Shown: positions 42,349-50,659, numbered from the stretch's first letter. The stretch is 64,000 nucleotides of DNA from Clostridia bacterium (GCA_017523925.1 JAFWVQ010000026.1:1-64000); one strand, 5' to 3'. The notes: generated by a model from the letters alone, not told the origin. A program made the numbers and translations.

Positions 42349-44349
42349 TTATTCTATGATGCTTATCGGCTTTATCTCCTCGATCTCGTCCATCCAGATA
42401 CGATAGCTTGCATCGGAGGGCATGCGCCAATCGCCGCGCGGCGAGAGACATACCGAGCCGACCTTCGGACCGTCCGGCAGGCAGTTGCGCTTGAACTGCT
42501 GTGTGAAGAAGCGCTTATAGAAGTTTTTGAGCCATTTGAGGATCGCCTCGTCCGAGAATTCGCTGCCCCTGAAGGCCTCCCTTGCCACGCGGTAGAGCTT
42601 CTTGGGCGGGTAGCCCCAGCGCAGAACGTAGTACAGGAAGAAATCGTGCAGCTCGTAGGGACCGACGAGATCCTCGGTGATCTGAGCGATATTGCCGCTT
42701 GCATCGGGGGGCAGCAGTTCGGGCGAGATCGGCGTATCGAGGATGCCGTAAAGCACCTTCTTCACGCGTTCGTTGCCGCAGGTGTCGGCATAGTAGCGAA
42801 CGAGGTATTTGAGAAGCGTTTTCGGAACGCCCGCGTTCACAGCGTACATACTCATATGATCGCCGTTATAGGTCGCCCAGCCAAGAGCCAGCTCGGACAT
42901 ATCGCCCGTGCCGATGACCATGCCGTTCATGGCGTTCGCCTCATCCATAAGAATAAGCGTTCTTATCCTCGCCTGCGCGTTTTCATAGACTACATTATGA
43001 TTTTCTTCATCATGCCCGATATCCTTGAAGTGCTGGCGCACGGAGTCGGTGATGTCGATGGTTTTTAAGGTCACGCCGAGCGCTTCGCAAAGCTCGATGG
43101 CGTTGTTCTTGGTTCGCGCGGTGGTGCCGAAGCAGGGCATGGTGATCGCGTAGATCATCTTTCTGTCCGCGCCCATCAGGTCGCAGGCCTTGGCGCAAAC
43201 GAGTATCGCAAGGCTCGAATCAAGCCCGCCCGAAATGCCGAGAACGACGGTCTTTGCGCCGATATGCTCCATCCTCCGCTTGAGACCCATCGCCTGGATC
43301 ATCAGGATATCGTTTGCACGGGCATTTATCTCATGCGAATCCTTCGGAACGAAAGGGTTGCGGTCGAAATGCCTTGTGAGCTTAGTTTCCGGGAGCGCTT
43401 CGGGGATCGTTTTGAAGTACCCTTCCTCGACCTCGCGCATATCGTAGCCGCAGTTCAGCGCATACACGTTTGAATAGTCGAGATTGACGGTGAAGCTGGT
43501 GGAGCGCCTGCGCTCATAGAGGAGCTTGCCGAGGTCGATCTCGGTTATCATCAGCTTGCCCGGCTCATCAAAGGGCTTGTTTTCGCAGAGCAAGGAGCCG
43601 TTTTCAAAGCACATGCTGTGACCCGAGAACACGAGATCGGAGGTCGATTCACCCTCGCCCGCGCTCACGTAGAGGTAGGCGGAGCTCGTTTTTGCGGACT
43701 GTACGGCAACAAGGCTTCTGCGATAATCAGCCTTGCCGATCAGCTCATCGCTTGCGGAGCAGTTTACGATAAGCAGCGCACCGTTCTGCGAGATCAGGTT
43801 TGAAGGCGCCTCAACGACCCAAAGATCCTCGCAGATCTCCACGCCGAAGAGGAAATTCGGTATGTCCTCCACGGCAAAAACGCTGCCGACCGGCATCAGA
43901 GTGCCGATCTCGCCGATGCCGTGGCTCTCGGCGGCATTCGTCCACGGCTTCATCGGCGTGAACTGACGCGCCTCGTAGAATTCGCCGTAGTTCGGAAGAT
44001 GCTGCTTGGCAACGAACGCTATCGAGCTGTCCGGCGAGATAACGGCGGCGCAGTTCAAAAGCTCGCCGCTGCATCGCACGGGCGCACCGACGATCGCTAT
44101 GATATGCAGTTTTTGCACCTCATGCTCTATGCGAAGAAGCTCCTTTTCAACGCAGTCGAGCAGCAGCTCGTGCTGAAAAAGATCGCCCATCGTGTAGCCG
44201 GTGAGGCAAAGCTCGGGGAATGCGATAAGCGTTACACCCTCCGCCGCGGCTCTTTTTATCGCGTCGATGACGAGATCGGCGTTGTGCTTGGGATCCGCGA
44301 GCCTTATCTTGGGCGAGCATGCCGCAACTTTTATAAATCCGTCCTTCAT
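42349..44349 (-). CDS. nadE: Glutamine-dependent NAD+ synthase
   Basis: A 666-residue bifunctional enzyme. The N-terminal nitrilase-type glutaminase (about 1-300) has the catalytic Glu in LIAFPELCLTGYTMGD, Lys in KQHLPNYGEFYE and Cys in FGVEICEDLW. The C-terminal ammonia-using NAD synthetase has the ATP-binding P-loop GISGGLDSSLA and GTGDMSELALGWATYNGDH. It amidates nicotinic acid adenine dinucleotide. I placed the start at 44347-44349 with GGAGAT upstream; the reading from 44433 covers the promoter. First gene of the nadE-dnaX-hisS operon. Confidence 0.95.
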   Translation of the reverse strand: MKDGFIKVAACSPKIRLADPKHNADLVIDAIKRAAAEGVTLIAFPELCLTGYTMGDLFQHELLLDCVEKELLRIEHEVQKLHIIAIVGAPVRCSGELLNCAAVISPDSSIAFVAKQHLPNYGEFYEARQFTPMKPWTNAAESHGIGEIGTLMPVGSVFAVEDIPNFLFGVEICEDLWVVEAPSNLISQNGALLIVNCSASDELIGKADYRRSLVAVQSAKTSSAYLYVSAGEGESTSDLVFSGHSMCFENGSLLCENKPFDEPGKLMITEIDLGKLLYERRRSTSFTVNLDYSNVYALNCGYDMREVEEGYFKTIPEALPETKLTRHFDRNPFVPKDSHEINARANDILMIQAMGLKRRMEHIGAKTVVLGISGGLDSSLAILVCAKACDLMGADRKMIYAITMPCFGTTARTKNNAIELCEALGVTLKTIDITDSVRQHFKDIGHDEENHNVVYENAQARIRTLILMDEANAMNGMVIGTGDMSELALGWATYNGDHMSMYAVNAGVPKTLLKYLVRYYADTCGNERVKKVLYGILDTPISPELLPPDASGNIAQITEDLVGPYELHDFFLYYVLRWGYPPKKLYRVAREAFRGSEFSDEAILKWLKNFYKRFFTQQFKRNCLPDGPKVGSVCLSPRGDWRMPSDASYRIWMDEIEEIKPISIIE

Positions 44350-44421
44350 TTTTCCATCTCCGAAAAGCAAAAATTCTTCGTTGTTCGTTTTTGGAGCCAA
44401 TGCTCCATTTTCACAGATAAC

Positions 44422-44449
44422 ATTATACCACACAAAGGCTCGTTTGTAA
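44422..44449 (-). promoter_or_regulatory. Promoter of the nadE-dnaX-hisS operon
   Basis: Minus-strand TTACAA (44444-44449), 16-base spacer, TATAAT (44422-44427), about 70 bases before the nadE ATG. Confidence 0.65.
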
Positions 44450-44476
44450 CTACAAAATCGGAAAAATTATATAAAT

Positions 44477-44503
44477 GACCGACCGCGGCTTTCGCGGTCG
44501 GTC
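44477..44503 (-). terminator. Terminator of the dockerin-thioredoxin operon
   Basis: GACCGACCGCG / CGCGGTCGGTC, an 11-bp stem with a five-base loop (44477-44503). The minus-strand continuation is AT-rich (ATTTATATAATTTTT). Confidence 0.75.
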
Positions 44504-44536
44504 GGTTGTAGTGATGCCTGTTGTTTATAAAGCGGG

Positions 44537-45283
44537 TCAATCCATAAGACCCATCGCCATGCGCAGGATCTGCACAGCATCCGAAACGTCCATATTGCCG
44601 TTGCCGTTGATATCGCCCGCCTCGAGGTTGCTGACCTCGATCAGTTCAAGGGACATGCGCAGCGCGAGGATGGCGTCGCTCATTTCAACGCTGCCGCTCG
44701 AATCGACGTCACCGGGGATGGTCTGGGGGCCGCCCTCCTCCTCGAGCAGGGTCTGGTACCAGCCGTCGATATAGCTCTGAAGCTGAGCGGAGCTTGTGAA
44801 GCTGCCGACCCTATGGGCGCGGACTACGCCGTGGCGGTCAACGATAATAGTTGACGGGATGGAATCTGTTGTGAAGAATGCGTTTTGAAGAATGCTGTCC
44901 TCACGCACGTTCAGCCAGGTATAGCCGTTGGATTCGAGGAACTGCAATGCGCTCGTGGGAGTGCAGGAGCCGGAAACGTACACGGCGCCGATGATCTGAA
45001 CGTCCGCCTCGGGGGTGGCGCTGTAATGCTCGTGGATCGCCTGGAAATGCGGCATTTCGCTGACGCAGGGGCCACACCAGGTCGCCCACTCGTTGATGAC
45101 GGTGCAAACGGCGTTGTCGAGTATCTCGCTCGTTACGGGGTTGCCGTAGAGATCCTGGGTGGAGAATCCGGCGATGCTCATGCCGACCGCCTCGCGGGTG
45201 CCGTCAACGTTTTCCGCGGAAACAATGGCGAAGCTCGAGAGAGCGAGCAGCGCCGCCATAGCTATAGCAATGATCTTTTTCAT
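44537..45283 (-). CDS. TlpA-like thioredoxin with C-terminal dockerin module (copy 2)
   Basis: A 248-residue exported protein. The signal peptide (about 1-23, SSFAIVSA) is followed by a thioredoxin domain with GMSIAGFSTQDLYGN, redox motif WATWCGPCVSEMPHF and the cis-Pro region SIPSTIIVDRHGVVRAHR. From about residue 190 there are two dockerin-type calcium-binding repeats (GDVDSSGSVEMSDAILALRM and GDINGNGNMDVSDAVQILRM). Dockerins normally plug enzymes into a cohesin scaffold; no cohesin is encoded in this window. It lies 51 bases downstream of its paralogue at 45335 and shares its promoter. Confidence 0.9.
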   Translation of the reverse strand: MKKIIAIAMAALLALSSFAIVSAENVDGTREAVGMSIAGFSTQDLYGNPVTSEILDNAVCTVINEWATWCGPCVSEMPHFQAIHEHYSATPEADVQIIGAVYVSGSCTPTSALQFLESNGYTWLNVREDSILQNAFFTTDSIPSTIIVDRHGVVRAHRVGSFTSSAQLQSYIDGWYQTLLEEEGGPQTIPGDVDSSGSVEMSDAILALRMSLELIEVSNLEAGDINGNGNMDVSDAVQILRMAMGLMD

Positions 45284-45334
45284 ACGCTTTTCCTTTCTTG
45301 CAAATCTAAAGATTTCGGTTAAAAGAGCTTACGC

Positions 45335-46102
45335 TTACAGGCCCATCGCCATGCGCAGGATCTGCACGGCGTCGCCGATGTCCACGCTGCCGTTGGCGTT
45401 GATATCCGCAGCCTCGATGTTGCTTTCTTCAACAAGGCCCATCGCCATGCGCATAACCATCACGGCGTCGCCGATCGCAACGTTGCCGTCGTTATCCACG
45501 TCGCCGGGGGTGACTGCGCCGGCTTCTTCCTCAAGCAGGACCTCGAGCCAGTTGGAAACGAGATTGTTGAGCGTGGCATAGTTGGGGAACGAGCCCACGC
45601 GATGATCGCGGATAACGCCGTTTCTGTCCACGATAACGGTCTGCGGGATGCTGACGGAGCCGGTGTTGTTGTCGTCCGTGGTGTAGAGCACGTCGATAAA
45701 GGTGCTGCAATGAACGATATTATAGAAGGTGTAGCCGTTTGAGTTGAGCACCTGCTTGCCGGAATTCACGTTCGAGCTGCCGTTGATGAGCAGAACGCCG
45801 AGCATCATTACGTCATCCTCGGGAGTGGCGCTGTAAACCTCATGGAGCTGCTGGAAATGCGGCATCTCATTCAGGCAGGGGCCGCACCAGGTCGCCCACA
45901 TATTCACAACGGTGAGGGTGTTATCATGGAAGATCGAGCCGTCCACGGGGTTATTGTCGAGATCCACGGTAACAAAGTCGGAGATGTTCATGCCAATGGC
46001 GTCGCCGCGAGTTGGGAGCTCGGGCGTGGTCTTGGCAAGCGCCGGGGATACGATGCCGAGGGCGAGAACCGCAGCGAGCATCAGCGAAAGGATCCTTTTC
46101 AT
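45335..46102 (-). CDS. TlpA-like thioredoxin with C-terminal dockerin module (copy 1)
   Basis: A 255-residue exported protein, paralogue of the next gene. It has a signal peptide ending VSPALA, then GMNISDFVTVDLDNNP, redox motif WATWCGPCLNEMPHF and SIPQTVIVDRNGVIRDHR. The dockerin repeats are GDVDNDGNVAIGDAVMVMRM and ADINANGSVDIGDAVQILRM, each with the Asp/Asn ligands of a calcium loop. The two genes probably arose by tandem duplication. The ATG follows AAGGAGG. The promoter lies at 46162-46190. Confidence 0.9.
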   Translation of the reverse strand: MKRILSLMLAAVLALGIVSPALAKTTPELPTRGDAIGMNISDFVTVDLDNNPVDGSIFHDNTLTVVNMWATWCGPCLNEMPHFQQLHEVYSATPEDDVMMLGVLLINGSSNVNSGKQVLNSNGYTFYNIVHCSTFIDVLYTTDDNNTGSVSIPQTVIVDRNGVIRDHRVGSFPNYATLNNLVSNWLEVLLEEEAGAVTPGDVDNDGNVAIGDAVMVMRMAMGLVEESNIEAADINANGSVDIGDAVQILRMAMGL

Positions 46103-46161
46103 GTTTTTGCCTCCTTGGTTTTGGATTTTGATTCGGATTTTCGGATTCTATCCTATATTGT

Positions 46162-46190
46162 ATTGTATAATAAAACGGGCGACATTTCAA
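46162..46190 (-). promoter_or_regulatory. Promoter of the dockerin-thioredoxin operon
   Basis: Minus-strand TTGAAA (46185-46190), 17-base spacer, TACAAT (46162-46167), about 60 bases before the ATG at 46102. It lies inside the terminator hairpin of the upstream gene. Confidence 0.65.
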
Positions 46191-46206
46191 CGGTTTGCCG
46201 CCCGTG
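46174..46206 (-). terminator. Terminator of the DUF3795-type gene, overlapping the next promoter
   Basis: ACGGGCG and CGCCCGT form a stem across a roughly 18-base loop; the minus strand continues TTTTATTATA. The -35 box of the downstream promoter sits in the loop. Confidence 0.55.
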
Positions 46207-46270
46207 TTTTCGTATATTATTTCATCCCAAAACGCCGTAATATTTGCGTCGAGGCGTTCTTCTGCTTCGC

Positions 46271-46669
46271 TCAATCGTTCTTTGCAAACTTTGTGCGATT
46301 CACCGCATCCATATTCGCCCTGCTCTCCCCTTCCGCCGGGATCCTTTTTTCTATCATTTCGCAGGGATAGCTCGCGCATTCGCCGCAGTTATAGCCGCAG
46401 CCATGCTCCACGGCACAGCGCCTTATCGCGCATTCCTCGCAGTAGGCGTGAAGGTAGCGCTTCTCCGCTTTGCAGCCAAGGCAGCTTATATCCGCCTCGG
46501 TGAGCTGCCTTTCGGGGGTGGAATACTTTTTTATAAGCTCCTCTTTGAGCTGCGCGTCGTTATCGACCGTGGCGCGGTAGATGGGACAGCGCCCGCAGTC
46601 AAAGCCGCAGTATGCCGGATGTTCGGCGCTCGGGATCGTATTGCTGTTCATTTTGTTTTCATTGTTCAT
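46271..46669 (-). CDS. DUF3795-type cysteine-rich protein
   Basis: A 132-residue cytoplasmic protein with a regular cysteine pattern: YCGFDCGRCPIY, CLGCKAEKRY, YCEECAIRRCAVEHG, CGYNCGECASYPC. This fits the DUF3795 family of presumed metal- or cluster-binding proteins of anaerobes. Function is unknown. An internal ATG at 46649-46651 is an alternative start. A dispersed repeat (46735) and the oxidoreductase operon lie upstream. Confidence 0.85.
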   Translation of the reverse strand: MNNENKMNSNTIPSAEHPAYCGFDCGRCPIYRATVDNDAQLKEELIKKYSTPERQLTEADISCLGCKAEKRYLHAYCEECAIRRCAVEHGCGYNCGECASYPCEMIEKRIPAEGESRANMDAVNRTKFAKND

Positions 46670-46734
46670 TATCGTACACCCTTTTGTCCTTACTCGGTTT
46701 TAGGCTTTATCAAAACATATTTAACTTGATCGAA

Positions 46735-46792
46735 GATATCCCGCAGGGATATCCACCGCAACTATTCACTATTCAATATTCACTGTTCACTG
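46735..46792 (+). repeat. Dispersed hairpin plus ACTATTC-repeat element, copy 2
   Basis: The hairpin GATATCCC, GCA, GGGATATC (46735-46753) is followed by CACCGC and then AACTATTCACTATTC and further degenerate TATTCACT units. It has the same order as copies at 20236 (other strand) and 55196. Confidence 0.7.
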
Positions 46793-46804
46793 AATGCAAT
46801 ACCG

Positions 46805-46832
46805 AAAACCGGCATCCCATAAGGGACGCCGG
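46805..46832 (-). terminator. Terminator of the 2-oxoacid oxidoreductase operon
   Basis: CCGGCATCCC (46809-46818), loop ATAA, GGGACGCCGG (46823-46832): a 10-bp stem with one G-U pair. TTTT follows on the minus strand. Confidence 0.8.
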
Positions 46833-46851
46833 CCTTGATAACAAAACGTGA

Positions 46852-47391
46852 TTATTTCTTGATGCTCTCGGCACCCTTTTCGATCGCCTCACGGTTGAGG
46901 GGGATAAGGTGCGCCTTCTTCTCGCCGAGCTTGTAGAGCAGCGCGTCGAGAACGCTCTCGGTCTTGGCGGCCTTGGTGGCCTCAAGATAAGCGCCGAGCA
47001 TCGCCATGTTCGCAACCTTGGGGTTGCCGAGCTGCTCGGCGATCTCGTTGCAGGGAACGTAGAAAACCTCGATATCGGTGCGGGTCGCCTTCTTCTCGAT
47101 GATGGAGCTGTTGATGAAGAGCTTGCCGCCGGGGTTGACGCAGGACTCGAACTTGTCGAGCGAGGGGGTGTTCATCGCGATAACGCAATCGGCCATGGAG
47201 AGAACGGGCGAAGCGATGGGCTCGTCGGAAACGACGACGGAGCAGTTCGCGGTGCCGCCGCGCATTTCGGGGCCGTAGGAGGGAAGCCAGCTCACGTTCT
47301 TGTCCTCATACATTCCGGCGTAAGCAAGAAGCTGACCGATGAGCAGAACGCCCTGACCGCCGAAGCCGGCAAAAATATTAGTCCAAAGCAT
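46852..47391 (-). CDS. 2-oxoacid:ferredoxin oxidoreductase, gamma subunit
   Basis: A 179-residue subunit of a CoA-dependent 2-oxoacid:ferredoxin oxidoreductase. Typical stretches are [41 protein letters not shown] and [16 protein letters not shown]. The complex oxidatively decarboxylates branched-chain or other 2-oxo acids, giving acyl-CoA and reduced ferredoxin. Last gene of the operon (order on the minus strand: ferredoxin, alpha, beta, gamma), starting two bases after the beta-subunit stop. Confidence 0.93.
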   Translation of the reverse strand: MLWTNIFAGFGGQGVLLIGQLLAYAGMYEDKNVSWLPSYGPEMRGGTANCSVVVSDEPIASPVLSMADCVIAMNTPSLDKFESCVNPGGKLFINSSIIEKKATRTDIEVFYVPCNEIAEQLGNPKVANMAMLGAYLEATKAAKTESVLDALLYKLGEKKAHLIPLNREAIEKGAESIKK

Positions 47392-47393
47392 AC

Positions 47394-48140
47394 TTATACC
47401 TCCTTAGTGATATCCTTCTTGACGCCAAGAGGGTAGTACGGGATCATGTTCTTTTCAAGCCACTCCATGGACTCCACGGGGCTCATACCCCAGTTGGTGG
47501 GGCAGTTGGAGAGCACTTCAACAAGGCTGAAGCCCTTGCCCGCGAGCTGGCACTCGAAGGCGTTCTTGATGGCCTTCTTCGCCTTAACGATGTTTGCGGG
47601 GGTGTTTACCGCAACGCGCTCGATGTAGGCGCTGCCCTCGATGGTGGCGAGCATCTCCGCAATGCGGATGGGCTTGCCGCAGTGGTTCTCATCGCGGCCG
47701 TAGGGGCTGGTGGTGGTCTTCTGACCCACAAGGGTGGTGGGCGCCATCTGACCGCCTGTCATGCCGTAGATAGCGTTGTTGATGAAGATGGTGGTGATCT
47801 TCTCACCGCGGTGTGCGGCGTGTACGATCTCAGCAGCGCCGATGGAGGCAAGGTCGCCGTCGCCCTGATAGGTGAACACGACCCTGTTGGGATCGGTGCG
47901 CTTGGTGCCGGTCGCGGCGGCGGGGGCTCTGCCGTGCGCTGCCTCAACGCTGTCTACATTAAAGTACTTATATCCGAATACCGCGCAGCCGACGGGAACG
48001 TACGCAACGGTGCGGTCCTGGATCCCGAGCTCCTCGATAACTTCGGCAACGAGCCTATGAACTATTCCGTGACCGCAGCCGGGGCAGTAGTGCAGGATGG
48101 CATCGGTCAGAACAGGGGTTTTCTTAAATACAGTCTGCAT
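47394..48140 (-). CDS. 2-oxoacid:ferredoxin oxidoreductase, beta (thiamine-pyrophosphate) subunit
   Basis: A 248-residue TPP-binding subunit. It shows YCPGCGHGIVHRL near the N-terminus, VGCAVFGYKYFNVDSVEAAH, the TPP/magnesium motif YQGDGDLASIGAAEIVHAA followed by FINNAIYGMTGGQMAPTT, and CPTNWGMSPVESMEWLEKN at the end. Length suits the VOR/KGOR-type four-subunit enzymes. It is separated by two bases from the alpha and gamma genes, so translation is coupled. Confidence 0.93.
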   Translation of the reverse strand: MQTVFKKTPVLTDAILHYCPGCGHGIVHRLVAEVIEELGIQDRTVAYVPVGCAVFGYKYFNVDSVEAAHGRAPAAATGTKRTDPNRVVFTYQGDGDLASIGAAEIVHAAHRGEKITTIFINNAIYGMTGGQMAPTTLVGQKTTTSPYGRDENHCGKPIRIAEMLATIEGSAYIERVAVNTPANIVKAKKAIKNAFECQLAGKGFSLVEVLSNCPTNWGMSPVESMEWLEKNMIPYYPLGVKKDITKEV

Positions 48141-48142
48141 AA

Positions 48143-49213
48143 TTAAGCCTCCCTCGATTTCATGATGTATTCGGCGATCTCCTCGGCGGTGGGCGTGTAG
48201 CTGCCGGGCTTGCCGAAGAATTCAACGGGCTTTGCGCCGTTTACGGTGAGACGAACGTCCTCGACCATCTGACCCGCGCTGATCTCAACGGTGATCGCCT
48301 TCTTGACGGAGGGCTGATCCATGACCTCTTTGAGCTGCTTCTCGGGGAAGGGCCATACGGTGATGGGACGGACGAGACCGACCTTGACGCCCTTCTTCTC
48401 GCAGATGGCGATCGCGGATTTGCAGATACGGGCAACGGTGCCGTATGCGCAAACGATGATCTCCGCGCCGTCGGTGTTGTAGGTTTCCGCCTTGGCTTCG
48501 GTCTCACGGATGATCTTATACCTTGCCTGGAGCCTGTCGTTCATCTCCTGAAGCTCGTCAACCTCTATATAGAGGGAGTTTACGACCGCGCGGGGACGAC
48601 CGGAAGCGGGGCTCCAGCCGGTGGCTGCCCAATCCTTCTTGGGAAGCTCGCGCTTGGAGGTGCTCTCATGGAACTCAACGGGCTCCATCATCTGACCGAT
48701 GATGCCGTCCGCAAGGATCATGACGGGGGTGCGGTAAACGTCCGCAAGGTCGAATGCATCCTGCATCATATCGACCGCTTCCTGAACGGAGGAGGGAGCA
48801 AGAACGATGGGATGATAATCGCCGTGACCGCCGCCGCGGGTGGCCTGAAAATAGTCGCCCTGCGAGGGCTGGATGGAACCGAGGCCCGGGCCGCCGCGAA
48901 CCATGTTCACAACGACGCAGGGAAGCTCGGCGCCGGCAAGATAGCTCATGCCTTCCTGCTTGAGGGAGACTCCGGGGCTGGAGGAGCTGGTCATGACGCG
49001 CGCACCGGAAGCGGCAGCGCCGTAGACCATGTTGATAGCGGCAACTTCGCTCTCGGCCTGAAGGAAGCATCCGCCGACCTTCGGAAGACGCGCGGCCATG
49101 TACTCGGGAATGTCGTTCTGGGGGGTGATGGGATAGCCGAAGAAGAAGTGGCAGCCTGCCTGAATGGCGGCTTCAGCGACCGCTTCGCAGCCCTTCATCA
49201 ATTTCTTTGCCAT
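48143..49213 (-). CDS. vorB: 2-oxoacid:ferredoxin oxidoreductase, alpha subunit (VorB-like)
   Basis: A 356-residue alpha subunit. It shows GCEAVAEAAIQAGCHFFFGY, PITPQNDIPEYMA, EAEVAAINMVYGAAASG-type stretch, MTSSSSPGVSLKQEGMSYLA and NMVRGGPGLGSIQPSQGDYF. These proteins are usually called 3-methyl-2-oxobutanoate dehydrogenase subunit VorB; 2-oxoglutarate or indolepyruvate-type specificity cannot be excluded. The ATG follows TAGGAGG and lies 15 bases after the tandem stops of the ferredoxin gene. Confidence 0.9.
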   Translation of the reverse strand: MAKKLMKGCEAVAEAAIQAGCHFFFGYPITPQNDIPEYMAARLPKVGGCFLQAESEVAAINMVYGAAASGARVMTSSSSPGVSLKQEGMSYLAGAELPCVVVNMVRGGPGLGSIQPSQGDYFQATRGGGHGDYHPIVLAPSSVQEAVDMMQDAFDLADVYRTPVMILADGIIGQMMEPVEFHESTSKRELPKKDWAATGWSPASGRPRAVVNSLYIEVDELQEMNDRLQARYKIIRETEAKAETYNTDGAEIIVCAYGTVARICKSAIAICEKKGVKVGLVRPITVWPFPEKQLKEVMDQPSVKKAITVEISAGQMVEDVRLTVNGAKPVEFFGKPGSYTPTAEEIAEYIMKSREA

Positions 49214-49228
49214 GTTCGTTTCCTCCTA

Positions 49229-49438
49229 CTATTCTTTCTCGATTGTGATAACGGCGTCGGGGCAGGTCCTTGCGCAGCTTGCGCAGGCAACGCATGCCTC
49301 GATATCCATCATCTGAGCGGGATGGTAGCCCTTTTCGTTGAGCTTGTTCTTCGCAAGTTCGAGGATCTTCTTCGGACATGCGCGCACGCAAAGACCGCAG
49401 CCCTTGCAGCGACCTTCATCAATGGTGAGTTTGACCAT
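49229..49438 (-). CDS. Ferredoxin subunit (two 4Fe-4S clusters) of the oxidoreductase
   Basis: A 69-residue ferredoxin-type protein with two complete cluster motifs, CKGCGLCVRACP and CVACASCARTCP, expected to pass electrons from the catalytic subunits to free ferredoxin. First gene of the operon, preceded by AAGGAGG. It ends in two consecutive TAG codons (49226-49231), in frame with the next gene. Confidence 0.93.
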   Translation of the reverse strand: MVKLTIDEGRCKGCGLCVRACPKKILELAKNKLNEKGYHPAQMMDIEACVACASCARTCPDAVITIEKE

Positions 49439-49489
49439 AAACGGGACCTCCTTAATATTTTGCGGCGCGGGCCGCAGGTGTACGAACTT

Positions 49490-49518
49490 ATTATAGCACT
49501 ATATGCGCGGCTTGGCAA
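49490..49518 (-). promoter_or_regulatory. Promoter of the oxidoreductase operon
   Basis: Minus-strand TTGCCA (49513-49518), 17-base spacer, TATAAT (49490-49495), about 50 bases before the ferredoxin ATG. Confidence 0.78.
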
Positions 49519-49899
49519 AGCCAATTTTCAAATATATCGTATTTTTCGGCAAACCATGTCCCGCCCGCGCGCCTCGAGTTAGGTCCGACCGCTTCCTATC
49601 TGGCGCGCTTTGATTTCGTTCTTCCCCCTTCCCCGCTCCGATCGGCGGTTCGTCGGCCTCTCGGCAGCGGCGGCAAATGCCTTGGCACGCGCCGCCCAAG
49701 CAGAGAAAAGAGCGGCTTTTCGGGCTTTGGAGGCTTTTTTGCAGGATCGGTCCCGGCCGGATTTTCGGCTTTTTGCGCCTTTGAGCGCAGGCAGCTTCGA
49801 GCCACGATCTCCCATATCGCCCGTCTCGGCGGTTTGCGAAAGAAAAAAGCGAAAGCCGCCTTTGATTTTTTGGGGCGAATGTATATTGTTGTCGAAGTA
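49519..49899. other. GC-rich spacer without a clear gene
   Basis: Between the divergent promoters at 49490 and 49900 lies about 380 bases. Overlapping minus-strand frames encode Lys/Arg/Ala-rich peptides (for example KASKARKAALFSAWAARAKA), but their start codons lack convincing ribosome binding sites and their composition is what GC-rich non-coding DNA often gives. I see no supported gene. Confidence 0.4.
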
Positions 49900-49928
49900 T
49901 TGACAAACGCGCTGAATAATGATTTAAT
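49900..49928 (+). promoter_or_regulatory. Promoter of the regulator-potABCD region
   Basis: TTGACA (49900-49905), 17-base spacer, TTTAAT (49923-49928). It leaves a leader of about 180 bases before the regulator start, with an operator-like palindrome just downstream. Confidence 0.65.
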
Positions 49929-49949
49929 ATCAGCTGTTGTTTAGTGAAG

Positions 49950-49966
49950 ATAAACTCAAAGTTTAT
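49950..49966. promoter_or_regulatory. Candidate operator for the XRE-cupin regulator
   Basis: A palindrome ATAAACT-CAA-AGTTTAT lies about 15 bases past the expected transcription start. The motif GTTTAGT occurs twice nearby (about 49938 and 50006). The position suits autorepression by the gene's own product; this is inference. Confidence 0.4.
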
Positions 49967-50113
49967 TTAACTGTCACACGCGCCTTGATGGCGTTAAACC
50001 CGCTGTTTAGTATACCGTTACAGCGCGGCGTTCGCCCGAGCGGGCGAAATGCGGCGCAGGGATCGCAGGCTTTCGGCTCTGCGCGCGCATCGGCAGTGAA
50101 AGGATGCGGAAAC

Positions 50114-50659
50114 ATGGTAGATATCGGAGCAAAAATCAAGAAAACACGGCTCAAGCTCGGACTCACGCAGGAAGAGCTTGCGGCGCGCACAGAGCTTTCC
50201 AAGGGCTTTATCTCACAGCTCGAAAGAAACCTCACCTCCCCCTCCATCGCCACGCTCGTGGATATCCTCGAGGCGCTCGGCACCGACACCGCGGCGTTCT
50301 TCACCGCAAGCGACGCAAACGAGAAGGTGGTGTTCACGCCGGACGATATGTTTGAAAGCGAGAACGCGGAGCTGCATTCGAGCATCTGCTGGCTCGTTCC
50401 GAACGCGCAGAAGAACGCGCTCGAGCCCATTCTCGTGACCATCGAGCCCGGCGGCTCCACCGTGCAGGACGATCCGCACGAGGGCGAGGAATTCGGCTAC
50501 GTGCTCTCGGGCAGCGTTACGCTAATCCTCGGCGACAAGCGGCTCAAGCTCAAAAAGGGCGACAGCTTCTGCTTCAAGGCGATCGAGCCGCATTGGATAA
50601 TCAACGGCGCAAAGCGCGAGGCAAGGCTCATATGGATCGCCACCCCGCCATCGTTCTGA
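50114..50659 (+). CDS. XRE-family regulator with cupin domain (PuuR-like)
   Basis: A 181-residue transcription factor. The N-terminal helix-turn-helix is at about 5-60 (IGAKIKKTRLKLGLTQEELA, SKGFISQLERNLTSPSIATL). A C-terminal cupin at about 105-178 follows (VTIEPGGSTVQDDPHEGEEF, GYVLSGSVTLILGDK, GDSFCFKAIEPHWIINGA). This two-domain type senses polyamines or other small molecules (PuuR, and the regulators beside potABCD in Clostridia). The start at 50114 was chosen since the upstream reading lies in the leader. potA begins 95 bases downstream, so it probably controls polyamine uptake. Confidence 0.9.
   Translation: MVDIGAKIKKTRLKLGLTQEELAARTELSKGFISQLERNLTSPSIATLVDILEALGTDTAAFFTASDANEKVVFTPDDMFESENAELHSSICWLVPNAQKNALEPILVTIEPGGSTVQDDPHEGEEFGYVLSGSVTLILGDKRLKLKKGDSFCFKAIEPHWIINGAKREARLIWIATPPSF

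Noticed and set aside
49579..49815. Basic 78-codon minus-strand frame in the spacer before the regulator
   Set aside because: Lys/Arg/Ala-rich but overlapped by two other equally open frames and lacking a convincing ribosome binding site; left as unsupported.
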